From positions 57,717,001 to 57,781,000 of the forward strand of contig CM075346.1 of the NCBI GenBank assembly GCA_037693485.1: 64,000 nucleotides of DNA. Direction: 5' to 3'. Made by a program: the position numbers and the translations under genes. This DNA comes from Kitagawia praeruptora (taxonomy: Eukaryota > Streptophyta > Magnoliopsida > Apiales > Apiaceae). The notes under the pieces are model-generated. The model ran no database searches. It was given only the letters and a program-made list of their open reading frames with translations, and was not told the DNA's origin. Shown here one piece after another: positions 19,301 to 29,527 of this stretch (its first letter is position 1; every line of letters starts with the position of its first letter).

Positions 19301-19948
19301 AAAGAGCTTAACCCAACACATGATATGTACATGAGAGCCCTAAGAACAGAAGTTGTGAGAATAACAACTGCAGGTGAAACGAAAACAGATGAGTTATTAA
19401 TATTTGTTGATTGTCATGAGTTTGGAACACAAAGAGTTTCAATTCAGTTCTTCTATGACAAATCATTGACAGAAATCTGGGTTCTTAGGCCAAAGGTAAG
19501 AACTTCTTCTGAGTTGGGTGTACTACTTCATGAGAAATTCAAAGAGTTTGCTGAAAGAGCTGGTCCTGAAATAGTTGAATTGCCTAGACAATTGAAATTC
19601 CTTAAAGGTGAGGTGCTTCATACAATCAATCTTGAGAATGAGGAATTGTTCACACACTCTGCCAAGCAGCTGGTCTATATTGAACATGTTCTGAGAAATC
19701 AAGGATTTTCTACTAAAGAGAAGTTAGAAATTGCTGATCGTATTAAATCCTATGCAGAAGTCAATTTTTTTAAGGATTATGAGAAGTTCAAAGGTCAGTT
19801 GAGAAAGGCACTTGGAATTCCTCTTGTTCGCCCTACAGGATTCTCATCAAGAAGAGAGTTGCTAGTTGATGCAGAACTGCACAAAAATCTGCCAGAAATG
19901 GATGATCCAGAAGATGGAGAAATAAGGATGGAAGACAGTCAGAAATGA
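16400..19948 (+). CDS. Copia third ORF: large nuclear-type coiled-coil protein of unknown function
   Basis: 1,182 codons. The ATG at 16400 has a strong plant context (AAAATGGCT); the frame is open slightly further upstream but without ATG. Residues ~1-260 form a globular region (KPWIRFLNEHSLIRHAL, VNFGKLIFDAMV, YYPRFLTLIFNHVV). It resembles, from memory, uncharacterised accessory proteins of Copia elements in Asteraceae. A Gln/Pro-rich linker follows, then two basic clusters: KPKSRSKLTVKRR (~357-369) and PPPKKRR (~383-389, like a classical nuclear localisation signal). Next come an acidic Ser/Thr-rich middle, a coiled coil at ~620-651 (EEKIKALEKELEASKAEA), a second long charged helix at ~867-935, a conserved-looking globular C-terminal part and an acidic tail. 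I see no signal peptide or hydrophobic membrane segment, so the envelope label used for some Copia third ORFs is not supported. The frame is intact, in keeping with the young element. Confidence 0.85.
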   Translation: MAVNMKIINHNFVGHFNPDNCTLERVKPWIRFLNEHSLIRHALILDAPLKVDSLLAMCSTFVLSSDSTSFTFTVGDTPYVVNDSTVNTVLRLPTNDFVDLPSEAVLTQFFNDIHYQGEVDLSKLSKSNFMAEWDYFFDTIAKVFANTKKNNFHNISTLLQRIGYAVANNQRVNFGKLIFDAMVNRLITAKNDHDLGSKVDCYYPRFLTLIFNHVVSDVHQRLFANSRTEASGKTHKKFFTRLATMKKYTNVPVVITQYMSNFIELPIIQDQPPQQQPEHVPDQPEQAAATVSVSEHQLQVAQLTIAGISASATEQVLSFPETTSGAQVADRLDQEVVEPQLLSQVLEPNTVSSKISKPKSRSKLTVKRRNVRSSDMSDPTALPPPKKRRNLQIEATVSSSISSQKDMDIEMAHEQLLEPFSQQDESIEICQSAMAPCTESSTPLLLTMGENITVESDVARDNEQGEHNRVDTETVPTIVTVEEPSQVNEGNLDSQPHIIELSSPLPGGTFLAPSRDFPLAVSTGESGRQLDLSVTEEIQTSIPNEMTEMTEERDLRTPIAPPLTFQEEARVILSAGTLSGAAKELVRSDVRNTTKLSETHARQMSETQSDIQVSAHTDTYTRSLEEKIKALEKELEASKAEAKLLREQVGERSSSSTSVKNQLALIKNDITKMKTTYTNKFNTLELSFERALDDAGEVTVTQDKLISVISDKVENLQTALIKSQLSTERRLDVIERQNAQQGKGIKHLFNIISRTHTPTTEEREFFVEKGGDGDERDPGDGAFHTSVEDSSTKGEKSREGTSEQGRDKGKKIADSLKSAEDTEGYYYSGEPDNFDVFADLKFSDEGEKILEPDFSSWEDEVPVDPEYEAEQAKLDFEAELEAERQEANLKLRDEKLQRTLDMLAHKERLQKEEAEARQREHVLKTQERKLYVKFKSGEKWDRAQRMIDSHQSLDNDDSRLLSIFERLKELNPTHDMYMRALRTEVVRITTAGETKTDELLIFVDCHEFGTQRVSIQFFYDKSLTEIWVLRPKVRTSSELGVLLHEKFKEFAERAGPEIVELPRQLKFLKGEVLHTINLENEELFTHSAKQLVYIEHVLRNQGFSTKEKLEIADRIKSYAEVNFFKDYEKFKGQLRKALGIPLVRPTGFSSRRELLVDAELHKNLPEMDDPEDGEIRMEDSQK

Positions 19949-20200
19949 AGAACAACTCTACATGTAATATCTTTAGAGTTAGATAGATCAAGATAGGATA
20001 ATGTTTAATATGATCAGGCTAGAGGATCATCTATCTTGTATTTATCATTATGTTTGAATCTGGAAATTGTTATAAAAACCAGAACTTTATCATTATTTAC
20101 TTGCTATTAATGTTTTATCATTTACTTGTTTAAGTTGAGTTAGTTGAGTTATCCTCTAGGAATTTGCTTGTTAATTTATAACAAACAAATAGGGGGAGAT
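19949..20200 (+). other. Copia 3' untranslated region and polypurine tract
   Basis: Non-coding spacer after ORF3. It ends with the purine-rich AAATAGGGGGAGAT (20187-20200) directly against the 3' LTR, the expected polypurine primer for plus-strand DNA synthesis. Confidence 0.85.
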
Positions 20201-21586
20201 TGAAAGGCATATGACTCAGCCTATTTGTAGTTCGAGGATCCAACTCAACTTAAAGTAGATTGTAATAAGTAAATAACATTAACTGTCACGGGAATCTCAG
20301 AAGATGCTATCTATCAGAAGGAACAAATCTACAAGTCAATCTATAGTTTTGATATTTTACACTGGAAGAAGTTCAGTCTACTGATCAAGCCTCAGTGTGG
20401 TATTCAAAGTCATGGATTTAATTCAGAAGGACAGAGATTTCTACAAGTGACAAGAGACAGTATCAGTACAGAATATTTAAAGAAAGTTGTCAGAAGAAAT
20501 TGACCACAGCTTAAAGTCAAAATGAAGAACAGAAGTTGAAGTTAGTCGTTCATGAACCAGACCGTGCATTGAGCGTCAACAAATATTCAGTGGAGGTTCT
20601 TTATTTATTTCAGTGGTTTAAAAGTGAAGATTAGACTATCAAATGAATTATGTTAATTCTCTATTAATTAATTTAAAGTATTTAGTTAACTTAATTAATA
20701 AATTAATTCTTCAAGAATTAATTTATTTATTAAGTTAATTATTGAATTAATTAATTTAGAATTAATATAGATTGCAGAAAGACTATCAGAAGTGTTTTAA
20801 GACTATGGTTTTATTATTAAAAGACTATCTGAGTTAGTCTAGTTGATAGTCTGCTAAAGAATTCGGTAGTCTGCCAAGAAGAATAGTCACACCGGTAGTC
20901 TGCCAAGAAAAGATAGTCACACCGGTTGTCTGCAGAGTGTTGATAGTCACACCGGTAGTCTGATAAAGAAGGAAAGTCACACCGGTAGTCTGCAACAAGA
21001 CAGATAGTCACACCGGTAGTCTGTGTGTACCCTGGATAGTCTGCAAGCCTCTAAACAGTCTGTGGATAGTCTGTTTTAAGTGTTAAAATAGACAGAAGAT
21101 ATTTTCAAGACAAAAAGACTACAAAAGAGACAGAAGCATTCATTCACAGATATACGAGACAGAAAATTAAAGACAGGAGCAAAACATTACATCTCTCTCT
21201 CATCTTTAAGAGCCACTGACTATCTCATTTAATTCACAGAAAATTAAGTTCAACTCATTTGTAATATTTGATCCGATAGAACTTAATTATTTGTGACTCT
21301 TGTATTACTAGCGAATTAAGTTTCCTAGTTCTTATCTCGATTTTTATTAACTAAATTAGAAAAGTTCATGTCGAATTTTCTAATTAGTTTTTATTAACGT
21401 GATAATACTCTGTACTGATTTTGTAACAACCATCAAGTTTAATATATCGTTATATTTAACTTGAATTTTGTTTCAATTAATTCCGCTCAAATTTGTCTAA
21501 ACTAAATTTTATTTAACGGACAAATTTCGATAAAAAGATATAGATTGTATTCAACCCCCCCTTCTACAATCTTAACGGACCTAACA
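20201..21586 (+). repeat. 3' LTR of the Copia element
   Basis: 1,386 bp, identical to the 5' LTR except one base seen (A at 20278 versus T at 7731). The U3 array is at about 20865-21027. The right flank is the target duplication ATAAT. Confidence 0.97.
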
Positions 21587-21591
21587 ATAAT

Positions 21592-23055
21592 TAATTGATT
21601 ACCTTTTTAACTAAAACGTATCATCTTTTATATTTTTTTCTAATTAAATTCCCTTTTTTTCTAGAAATTTCAGGGGCAACATTAATTTCTCATTTTCTAA
21701 AAACTATGAGCAATTTTATTTAGTAAAATAACATAATTAAATTATAATTACTATAAACTAATCAATTATCTTTTTCACATAAATTATGTCATCTTTTTAA
21801 TTTTCACGTTACCTTTCTATTTTTAAAACCCAAAATCCCTCTTTTTCCGATTATATCACGGATGGTTCTGTTTAATACAATAAACTAATAATATTATAAT
21901 ATTAATAATTAAGCGATTACCTATTTTATCTAAAACGTATCATCTTCTATTTAATGAAATAAAACAATAATTATGTAAATACTAATAATTAGCCGATTAC
22001 CTTTTTCAAGTAAAATCTATCATTTTTTCTATATTTTCTAACTAAAATCCCTCATTTTCTAGAAATATCACGGATAACATTTATATAATTATTATCAAAT
22101 CATCTCATATAAAAATTTAAGCCTCCCAAATTTATATTTTAAAAAAATTAACTTAAATTAATGAAAAATTCATATAATATTAAAAAAATCGTGCATCAAA
22201 TAGCTCGGTTCTATTTTTTAAATTTTATCAAGTTTTTGAATTAATAATTCCAATGATTAAAAAAATCTCAATTGCATTTTAATACTTTTACTAATAGAGG
22301 AAACTAAATATATAGTTTCATTATTTTTTACCTATAAAATCTTTACTAATGAAGTAAAGTAAATATCTAAATTGCATTTTAAATTTTTGCTAATCGAGGA
22401 AACTAAATATACAATTTCAATATCCTTACCTTTAAAATTTCATTTTAAAACATTGAAAGTTTGGTCGGTCCGTTGGTTGGTTGGTTGGTTGGTCGGTTGG
22501 TCGGTCGGTAGGTACCTATTTTTTTACTTTATTACCCTTACTTAATTATAAATAAAATTTCTCATATTAACTAATCAATTTCTGTTTTCAAGTAAAACAT
22601 ATTAAAATAATCAATTTCCTTCTAAAATACGTTACCTTTTCTATTTTCTTTAGCTAAAATCTCTTTTTTTCCAATTAAATGACGCCCTTACTTAATTATA
22701 AATAATCAATTTTCCAATAACTAATCAATTTTGTTTTTCAAGTAAAACACATTAAAATAATCAATTTACTTTAAAAAAAAACACTGCCTTTTCTATTTCC
22801 TTTAGCTAAAATCTATATTTTTCCAATTATATGGTGCCGGTCGGTTGGTTGGTCGGTCGGTACCTATTGTTACTTAATTATCCTTACTTAATTATAAATA
22901 AAATTTCTCCTAATAACTAATCAATTTCTGTTTTCAAGTAAAACATATTAAAATTATCAATTTCTCTAAATTGCATTTTAAATTTTTACTAATCGAGAAA
23001 ACTAAATATACAACTCAATTGCATTTTAAATTTTACTAATAGTGGAAATTAAATA
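21592..23055. other. AT-rich repeats, body of the putative Helitron
   Basis: Shared short segments recur with the region at 6900-7650 (for example TCAGGTTAAACATATTA-like, CTAACTAAAATCCCTC-like and TTTTCCAATTATA motifs). Two GGTCGGT-rich blocks lie at about 22459-22513 and 22845-22862. No coding sequence. Confidence 0.5.
22459..22513. repeat. (GGTT/GGTC)n microsatellite-like tract
   Basis: About 13 tandem tetramers of GGTT or GGTC, followed by GGTACCTATT. Shorter relatives occur near 6938-6963 and 22845-22862, each followed by GGTACCTATTG-like sequence. Confidence 0.85.
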
Positions 23056-23931
23056 TCACTAACAAAATATAATAAAAATTCATATACAACGAATAATATC
23101 TGTTAGATTATTAGTTTAAAATTAGAACTATTATATACTTATATAAAGGAGAAACGAGGGGATCTAAACCTCTACTATTATCCTTCATTTTTTTATTAAT
23201 AATATAATTAATGATAATTAGCCGATTGGCTTTTTCAATTAAAAGATGTTTACTTATAATTTATATGATATTACATTTTATAAATACCTAAAATATCATA
23301 TCTTTCAATCAATAATTTTTTTCTCTCTAATCAGCATTTGGAGCGATCCAATTGGATCAACCCAAATCTAAACCTCTACTATTACATTTCATTTTTTATT
23401 AATAATATAATTAATGATAATTAGCTGATTGCCTTTTTCAATTAAAAGATGTTTAATTATAATTGATGATATTACCTTTTATAAATACCTAAAATATCAT
23501 ATCTTCCAATCAATATTTTTTTTTCTCTCTAATTAAAACACGTTGACTTTTAATTTAAAACATAATATTGCAATAATTAATACATACCCAAAAATATGAC
23601 ATCATATCTTCTAACCACTAACAAAATATAATAAAAATTCGTATACAATGAATAATATACGTTAGATTTTTAGTTAAAAATTAGAACTGTTAGATCTAAT
23701 GATTAAATATATTGCATGATTAAATTTATTTACTAATTGCATACCCAAAAATATGACATCATATCTTCTAACCACTAACAAAATATAATAAAAATTCGTA
23801 TACAACGAATAATATCCGTTAGATTTTTAGTTAATTAAAATTAGAACTGTTAGGTCTAATGATTAAATATGTTACGTGATTAAATTTATTTACTAAAATT
23901 TCAAGGTTCGAATTCCGTCAACGATACTATT
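23056..23931. repeat. AT-rich degenerate tandem array (right block)
   Basis: Three to four more copies of the unit seen at 5806-6899, including AACACGTTGACTTTTAATTT, CCAAAAATATGACATCATAT and CGTATACAACGAATAATATC. Together the two blocks flank the Copia insertion and the putative Helitron 5' end. Confidence 0.7.
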
Positions 23932-25598
23932 ATCTTTCATTTTCTTAATCTTCACACTGCTGGATTTTGATGCATGTTTGCACTTTTTCAGATTTGAAAG
24001 CTGGGTTTTTCACCAAATTAACATCTCAACCCCCTGAAGTAGGGTTAAGGTATGTGTACTAGACCTCCGTACGGATCATATATGTTTGGTTCCGGTGTTA
24101 CCCGATGTTATAATAATATACAGGACACCAGAAAGTTACCTTTAAAATATTTGCTTGGCCTTTCAATTTTCGATTTTATATGTCATAATGACAAAGGTAG
24201 TTGGAAAGATTACCAGTTAATAACATTGACACAGTACAGACCATGTTATTTGTAAATAATCTTGAGACTCAATTTGATACTTATAGACATTATTTTGTTT
24301 TCAAGCAAGTTTATGTTCTTTATGGATTTGTTCAACTTAAGGTTCATGGGGTAGACATGCTACGTACCAGAAGGTCTTATGGAATAGCATACTTTTTATC
24401 GGATGTCTCCGAAGGGACTATGGAATAGCATATTTAGAAGCTCAGACCCACGTCACAAGCCTCACCCTCTAGGTCAGGCAACATTGCTCTTATTTATGCT
24501 CTAAATATCTTCTTACTCGCGTTCAATTTCACTTCATATATGATCTCATATTTAGCACTTTCACTTGAGCTCCATATTAAAATATAAAAGCACTAACTTT
24601 TCCCTTTTTCAGTTTAGTTGGCTTTTTGAGAGAGAATAGGTAGTGGAAAATGTGATTGTTATAATTTGTAATAATCCATTATTTGAAGATAAAAGTGAAT
24701 AAGTGAGCTTCTTGCGAAGACCTGTGTTTTTGGTAAACAGTATTATCCTTCATTTTTTTATTCTTCTTTATTTCTTTAATTAATGCCCTTTTTTGTCATT
24801 ACACAGCATTTGGAGCGACCCAATTTAGATTGGAACAAAAAATTCTATTATGATATTGTACTTATTTTCAGTAATGTTGTAGTACTACGATTGCACCTCC
24901 AGCCTTTCCCTTCTCCTCCAGCTACATAATTTTAAATATTGAAAACAAAATACAATACAAGAAGAAGTTTGCATTTATAAATATAGATTACAAGCAGAGA
25001 GAGATGTTTAGTTACAGATAGACTACATAACAACAACATAAGTGATAAAAAGAAAGATGTTAGTTATAGATATATTACATAGCAGCAACATATGTGATAA
25101 AAAGAAAGATGGTCCACATGATGATCAAGCAAATGAAGTATTGAAGTAATTAACAAGCCTGAACCACATAAGCAACTTCCATTTTATAGGTATTGTTTAT
25201 CATAACGTGGGTAATGGGTTTATGTATTCCCATTAATTTTATTTTTGGTCACCCCTCTAAGTTGATCACAAAAAAATTAACAACCCATCAAAATAAGTAG
25301 TTTAAAAATATATTCAAATTCAAATTATTATATTCGTTTCAATAAGAACATACTTTTAATATAATAAAGTTAATAAAATAAAAATTCAACAATTTTAGAA
25401 AGCGAGAGCCATGGTGAAAGACCTTAATTTGAACATAAACTATAAATCTACTAGAATATTTATCTGATATTTTGACTTGCTTATTTAATTGTAAAATTTA
25501 CTTATTTTTAATAAAAGAATCTATATTAATAATATATATACACTGTATTTTCATAAATGAATTTACTAATACATTTTAATGGTCACGCTCTGGTGAGA
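23932..25598. other. intergenic DNA, no gene recognised
   Basis: Includes TGAAGTAGGGTTAAGGTATG near 24036-24055, followed by TGTACTAGACCTCCG. This is reminiscent of a decayed plant SINE/LINE-type tail, but too little is conserved to be sure. TGGAATAGCATA is duplicated near 24378 and 24420. Open frames here are short and unrecognised. Confidence 0.4.
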
Positions 25599-25872
25599 AT
25601 GAGAACAGTGAGAACACATATTCACTACATTTCAAGCTATTTAAAGGGCCCCGCTAGGGGCATCTTCACAAAAAAAAGTCTTATAATTCCATCATCTATC
25701 CATTCATAAAAAAAATTAACAAAAAAAAAAATTAAAATGAGAACAGTGAGAACACACATATTCGCTACATTAGCTATTTTAAAGTGTCCCGCTAGGGGCA
25801 TCTTAACACAAAAGTCTTATAATTCTACCCTCTATCCATTCATAAAAAAAATTAACAAAAAAATTAAAAATT
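25599..25872. repeat. 138-bp tandem duplication
   Basis: Two units (about 25599-25736 and 25737-25872) both run ATGAGAACAGTGAGAACACA ... CCCGCTAGGGGCATCTT ... ATCCATTCATAAAAAAAATT. They differ at several bases, so the duplication is not fresh. The first is preceded by GGTCACGCTCTGGTGAGA, and the region right of the second contains GGTCTCATTGTTCTCTAACA, a possible inverted counterpart. Confidence 0.8.
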
Positions 25873-25907
25873 GCTTGAAATGTGGTCTCATTGTTCTCTA
25901 ACATTTA

Positions 25908-25949
25908 CATATTATATTAACTATGAGGTCTCATAGTTAATATAATATG
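25908..25949. repeat. perfect 20-bp-arm palindrome
   Basis: Arms at 25908-25927 and 25930-25949 are exact reverse complements (CATATTATATTAACTATGAG) around a 2-base centre. Could extrude or form an RNA hairpin. No associated element boundary was found. Confidence 0.9.
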
Positions 25950-26392
25950 CTCTTGATATTATATGAGGTTTAATGTTTTGGAGCCATTTAATGTTTTGGA
26001 GCCATTGGGGGTGAAGGGATTATCATTTCCGCATTTGAATAATGAAGACAATTTATTATTGTTTTCAATTAGAGAACAATATTTGTAAAAATATTTATTA
26101 GTTTTATTGCAGATTTTGATGGAGTAAATAAATTTTCAACATTGTTAAAATAGAATTGTATGCTACTTTTTTATATAAATTTTAGCATATCATTATTTTA
26201 TTAAATACTTATATGACTGTATATAATATCTTTCTAAAAATTGATTATTTATATAATTGCATACAATATCTTTTTAAGAAATCAATCAAATTTGTTAAAT
26301 TTTTGGTATTGTCAATTTAAATAAATAAGATGTTTTAAGAAATCAATCAAATTTGTTAAACTTTTATTATTATCATTTTAAATTAAATAAGA

Positions 26393-26423
26393 TGCCGTGT
26401 ACGAAATACGGGCAAAATGCTAG
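26393..26423 (+). other. Helitron-like 3' terminus
   Basis: Imperfect stem GCCGT/ACGGGC with loop, then AAAATG and CTAG, followed by T. This is the general form of a Helitron 3' end. Confidence 0.45.
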
Positions 26424-27044
26424 TTGTAAATAAGAATATGATGTTAATTTTTATTTTTCATGATGACGTATCATGATTAATAATATTGTATAAATTTTTA
26501 CTACACTTATCATATAGAAAATTTAATATATGACAATATTGAAATCGAACAAAATCTAAACATCATCTTTCTTTTACCATCACCAAAAGTCCAAAACCCT
26601 TAAAGTGGATGAAAAATAGCGCCCAAGATTAAAATGTAAAAAACTCACAACATCAATTGCGAGTTGGGGTTCCTTTTTATGGATCAGAGTTTGAGCTTGC
26701 CAAAAAAATAATGGCAAGATCAACACTTTTTTTCTAGTTCTTAATAAATTTTGTTTTATTTTTATTTGGATCAATTTATTCAAGAAGGTGATGCATGTGC
26801 ATTGCGAAGGCCCAAGTCCTAGTTTCTTGGGTCCCATTTTTAATCCATGTATACAAAAAAAATGAATTCCCACTCAAGTTGTTCCAATTGCTACAATGCA
26901 AAATCCAAATCCACCATTTAATAGGCCTCATTCATTTACTTTATATATTATATTTACTAATTGCTCATGCTAAAAGACAAAGAAAAAAAGTAGAAAAGTT
27001 GTTGTGGATGTCTAGCCACCAACTTGGGCCCTGGCCACGTCCAG
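26424..27044. other. intergenic DNA, nothing recognised
   Basis: AT-rich with short open frames only; no TIR, LTR edge or gene similarity was noticed. Confidence 0.5.
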
Positions 27045-27140
27045 CTTTCACTCCAATGCAAAATAAGGAAGTAGGATCCAAGTCCAAGTCTCCTTTCACT
27101 CCAATGCAAAAGAAGGAAGTAGGATCCAAGTCCAAGTCTC
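27045..27140. repeat. 48-bp tandem duplication
   Basis: Two adjacent units start CTTTCACTCCAATGCAAAA and end GGATCCAAGTCCAAGTCTCC. They are nearly identical. Confidence 0.85.
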
Positions 27141-27221
27141 CAGCTCAGTAGTTGGGCTCCCGCCGGAGATGGTCTTAGTATTGCCTAGGATAACTACATG
27201 CTTTGCCTCCTGCAATCTTAA

Positions 27222-27987
27222 GGAAAATTGCTCAAAATACCCACTTTTTTACTACCCACTCCCCATAATACCCAATTTTTGAAACACTGATCGAAATACC
27301 CACAGGTCACGCCCATGGGGCAGGCGTGACCGGAGTATTGTAGCACCACCGCCGGCTGAAAAGCTTTGATTTGGGGGTTTCGATTCCGACGAATAAAACT
27401 CAACGAAACTGGTATGGATGTGTAGAGGGTGACGAGGCGATTCTAATGATGTGTATAACGTGCCTGAAAAAACATGGGAGGGGGGTGAACGGAGGGAGAG
27501 AAAAAATCCTTGCCGGAATCGCGATTTGAATTATAAACTAAGAGATCTCGATTTCTGGCAAACAATATGCAATGAAAATAGTAAAAGATTGTAGAGGAGA
27601 GGAATACAATTCGATTGGTATGTATTTTATGAGTGGAAGATCACTGTAAAGGGGTTAACGAACTGAGAGACTAAAGTCGCCGGCGATCGCCTAATCGCCA
27701 GAGCTCTGGAGACGAGGGAGACGGCGGATACGCATGTGGAACATGCGTATCACCAGATGCGCTGTTTGAACTTGCGTATCTAAGTTCACATACGCCTTCT
27801 GAACATGCGTGTATGCTCAATACTCCCTTCCCATAGGCGTGACTAATAGAACACTCCGATCCTGTAGGCGTATCCGGGGATACTCCTCACCCATGGGCGT
27901 ATCCCATGGGCATTTTAGGCTCGCAGCGCGTCTTTTAGATATTTTGGTAAGTGGGTACTAAAAAGTAGGTATTTTGGGCACTCACCC
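27222..27987. mobile_element. MULE-like non-autonomous element
   Basis: 766 bp bounded by a perfect 9-bp duplication CAATCTTAA (27213-27221 and 27988-27996). Ends are imperfect inverted repeats: the left has TTGCTCAAAATACCCACTTT, the right complement has GTGCCCAAAATACCTACTTT. The 9-bp duplication points to the Mutator superfamily. The interior is GC-richer than its surroundings, with repeated CATGGGCGTA/AGGCGTGAC motifs and a perfect palindrome (arms GATACGCATGT, 27727-27751). No coding sequence was recognised. Confidence 0.65.
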
Positions 27988-27996
27988 CAATCTTAA

Positions 27997-29046
27997 TAGG
28001 CTTAAACCTACATACTTTATTTTAAGTTTACTAGCATTATATCCGTGCAAGGTTGTTTTATCATTATATTATAAAAAAATTATTAGTATTATTTTTTGTA
28101 ATTTTTTCAATACTATATTAAATTATATTTTTACATTAAATAATAATTAAATAATTAGTAACATTTATTTATTTGTAATAATAATTGGTCAATTTGTTGA
28201 TATGTATTTCATTGGTTTGAATTTGATAAATTTAGTTTTACTTTAATTGTTGATGAAATTTTACATATTTGTAATTTTTGAAAATCTTTTATGATATAAA
28301 ATTTTGATTTTATATTTTTTTAGTTTCATAAATCTTTTTACAACTATAGTATTGCATCAACATTTTTTGCATAATAATAATATGATGAAATAGAAGTATA
28401 ATTTTTCAATAGAGTTGCATTTGTTTTTGTTTATTTGTGTTTGTTTTTTTTTGTATAAATTAAAAAAATGTTTTTATTAGAATTTATAAGTAAATGTTTC
28501 ATGTTACAATATTTATTATACATGATATATTTGAAACATTTTGTTACATATTCATTTTTTTTTAATCTTTTTTCTTATGTAACTTAACATCTTTTTGATA
28601 TTTAGATAGTTTGTAAATTTCTTGTTTTATTTAACCGATTCAATTTATTTTTAGCTTGATTTTAGAAAAACGTAAAATATAAATGTAATTTTTTATTATA
28701 TTCATTCAAATAATATTTTTTAAAGGACTTTTATGTGGTATTTGTTTGTTTTATAAATTATATTCTAAAATTTAGTTTAACATATTTTTTTGGGGTGATT
28801 TTGTTTAATTTCTTAATTTTTTTATAATATACTTGAAACATGTTGGTACTATATTAGTATTAGTATTTTTTTACAATTTTGTTATTTAACATATATGGTA
28901 ATCTAAAGAATTTTTTACATGCATTCAACCTACGTGGTTATCTAAGAATTGTTCAAAAAAAATTGTAATTTTCTTTTATATGTGTGAATTTTTTTATTAA
29001 GTGTTTTTGAAGAGAAAATTACTAAAATACTCATATTTGAGTATGT
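27997..29046. other. AT-rich intergenic DNA with a possible reverse Helitron 3' end
   Basis: At 28030-28051 the minus strand reads CTTGCACGGATATAATGCTAGT, which resembles a Helitron 3' end (CTAG then T). Its body would extend rightward. The rest is T-rich without genes. Confidence 0.35.
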
Positions 29047-29372
29047 TTGGCCCAAAATACTGACCCAACACGTTAAATCGTGTACCGTGATATAAGGGAT
29101 AATACGGTGGTACTTCGTCTTCCGTAACATAGCATGATACGGAACACGATCTTCCGTGTTATGCATGATACGGAAGACCGTATTCCGTGTTAGGTGGGTG
29201 CGCAGCACTAACATGGAAGACCGTGTTCCGTATCATGCTAATACGGAAGACCGTGTTCCGTATCATGCATAACACGGAAGACCGTGTTCCGTATCATGCT
29301 AATACGGAGGTCGAAACTCCGTATCCCGTCAATATTTCGTGCCATTTTTTTCAGAATCAGTATTTTGGGCCA
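29047..29372. repeat. palindrome-rich fold-back cluster
   Basis: The outer inverted pair TTGGCCCAAAATACTGA (29047-29063) and TCAGTATTTTGGGCCA (29357-29372) encloses repeated half-palindromes. ATACGGAAGACCGT and GTTCCGTATCATGC recur about five times in alternating orientation (29105-29320), so most of the block can fold on itself. The CCAAAATAC ends resemble those of the MULE-like element at 27222. Likely a non-autonomous DNA element; no target duplication was identified. Confidence 0.6.
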
Positions 29373-29527
29373 CTAGATCCCAAAATGATTATTTTGGGTC
29401 ATCATCCGTTTTTTAACTTCTTTAAAAATATATGTGGTATTAATTTTTTTCATTTATTTGAAATTTGATGTTTTTGATTATGTTTTTTTTATTTACTTTT
29501 GGGATAATTATGTAAAAATATGTTATA

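Larger units (their letters stand above)
7654..21586 (+). mobile_element. full-length Ty1/Copia LTR retrotransposon with a third ORF
   Basis: The element is 13,933 bp, much longer than a usual Copia element (5-6 kb) and longer than typical Sireviruses. Two 1,386-bp LTRs (7654-9039 and 20201-21586) start TG and end CA. They show one difference by eye (T at 7731, A at 20278). A perfect 5-bp target duplication ATAAT flanks it (7649-7653 and 21587-21591). Order: LTR, PBS, gag, pol (PR-IN-RT-RH, the Copia order), 1.7-kb spacer, long ORF3, purine tract, LTR. LTR near-identity means very recent insertion. The copy nevertheless has a stop codon and a frame change between gag and pol. Confidence 0.97.
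6900..26423 (+). mobile_element. putative non-autonomous Helitron interrupted by the Copia element
   Basis: The left edge TCTATACTATATTATAAAAG (6900) matches the typical plant Helitron 5' terminus. The right edge has an imperfect hairpin (GCCGT ... ACGGGC, about 26393-26413) shortly before CTAG (26420-26423). The flanking bases are A (6899) and T (26424), as expected for Helitron insertion between A and T. With the 13.9-kb Copia insert removed the body is about 5.6 kb, AT-rich, with no Rep/helicase reading frame. The hairpin is weak and repeats of the same family lie outside the left end, so the two termini may belong to different elements. Confidence 0.4.

Noticed and set aside
24036..24075. 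SINE-like tail motif (AGTAGGGTTAAGGTATG)
   Set aside because: Only a short resemblance; no Pol III A/B boxes or target duplications found nearby.
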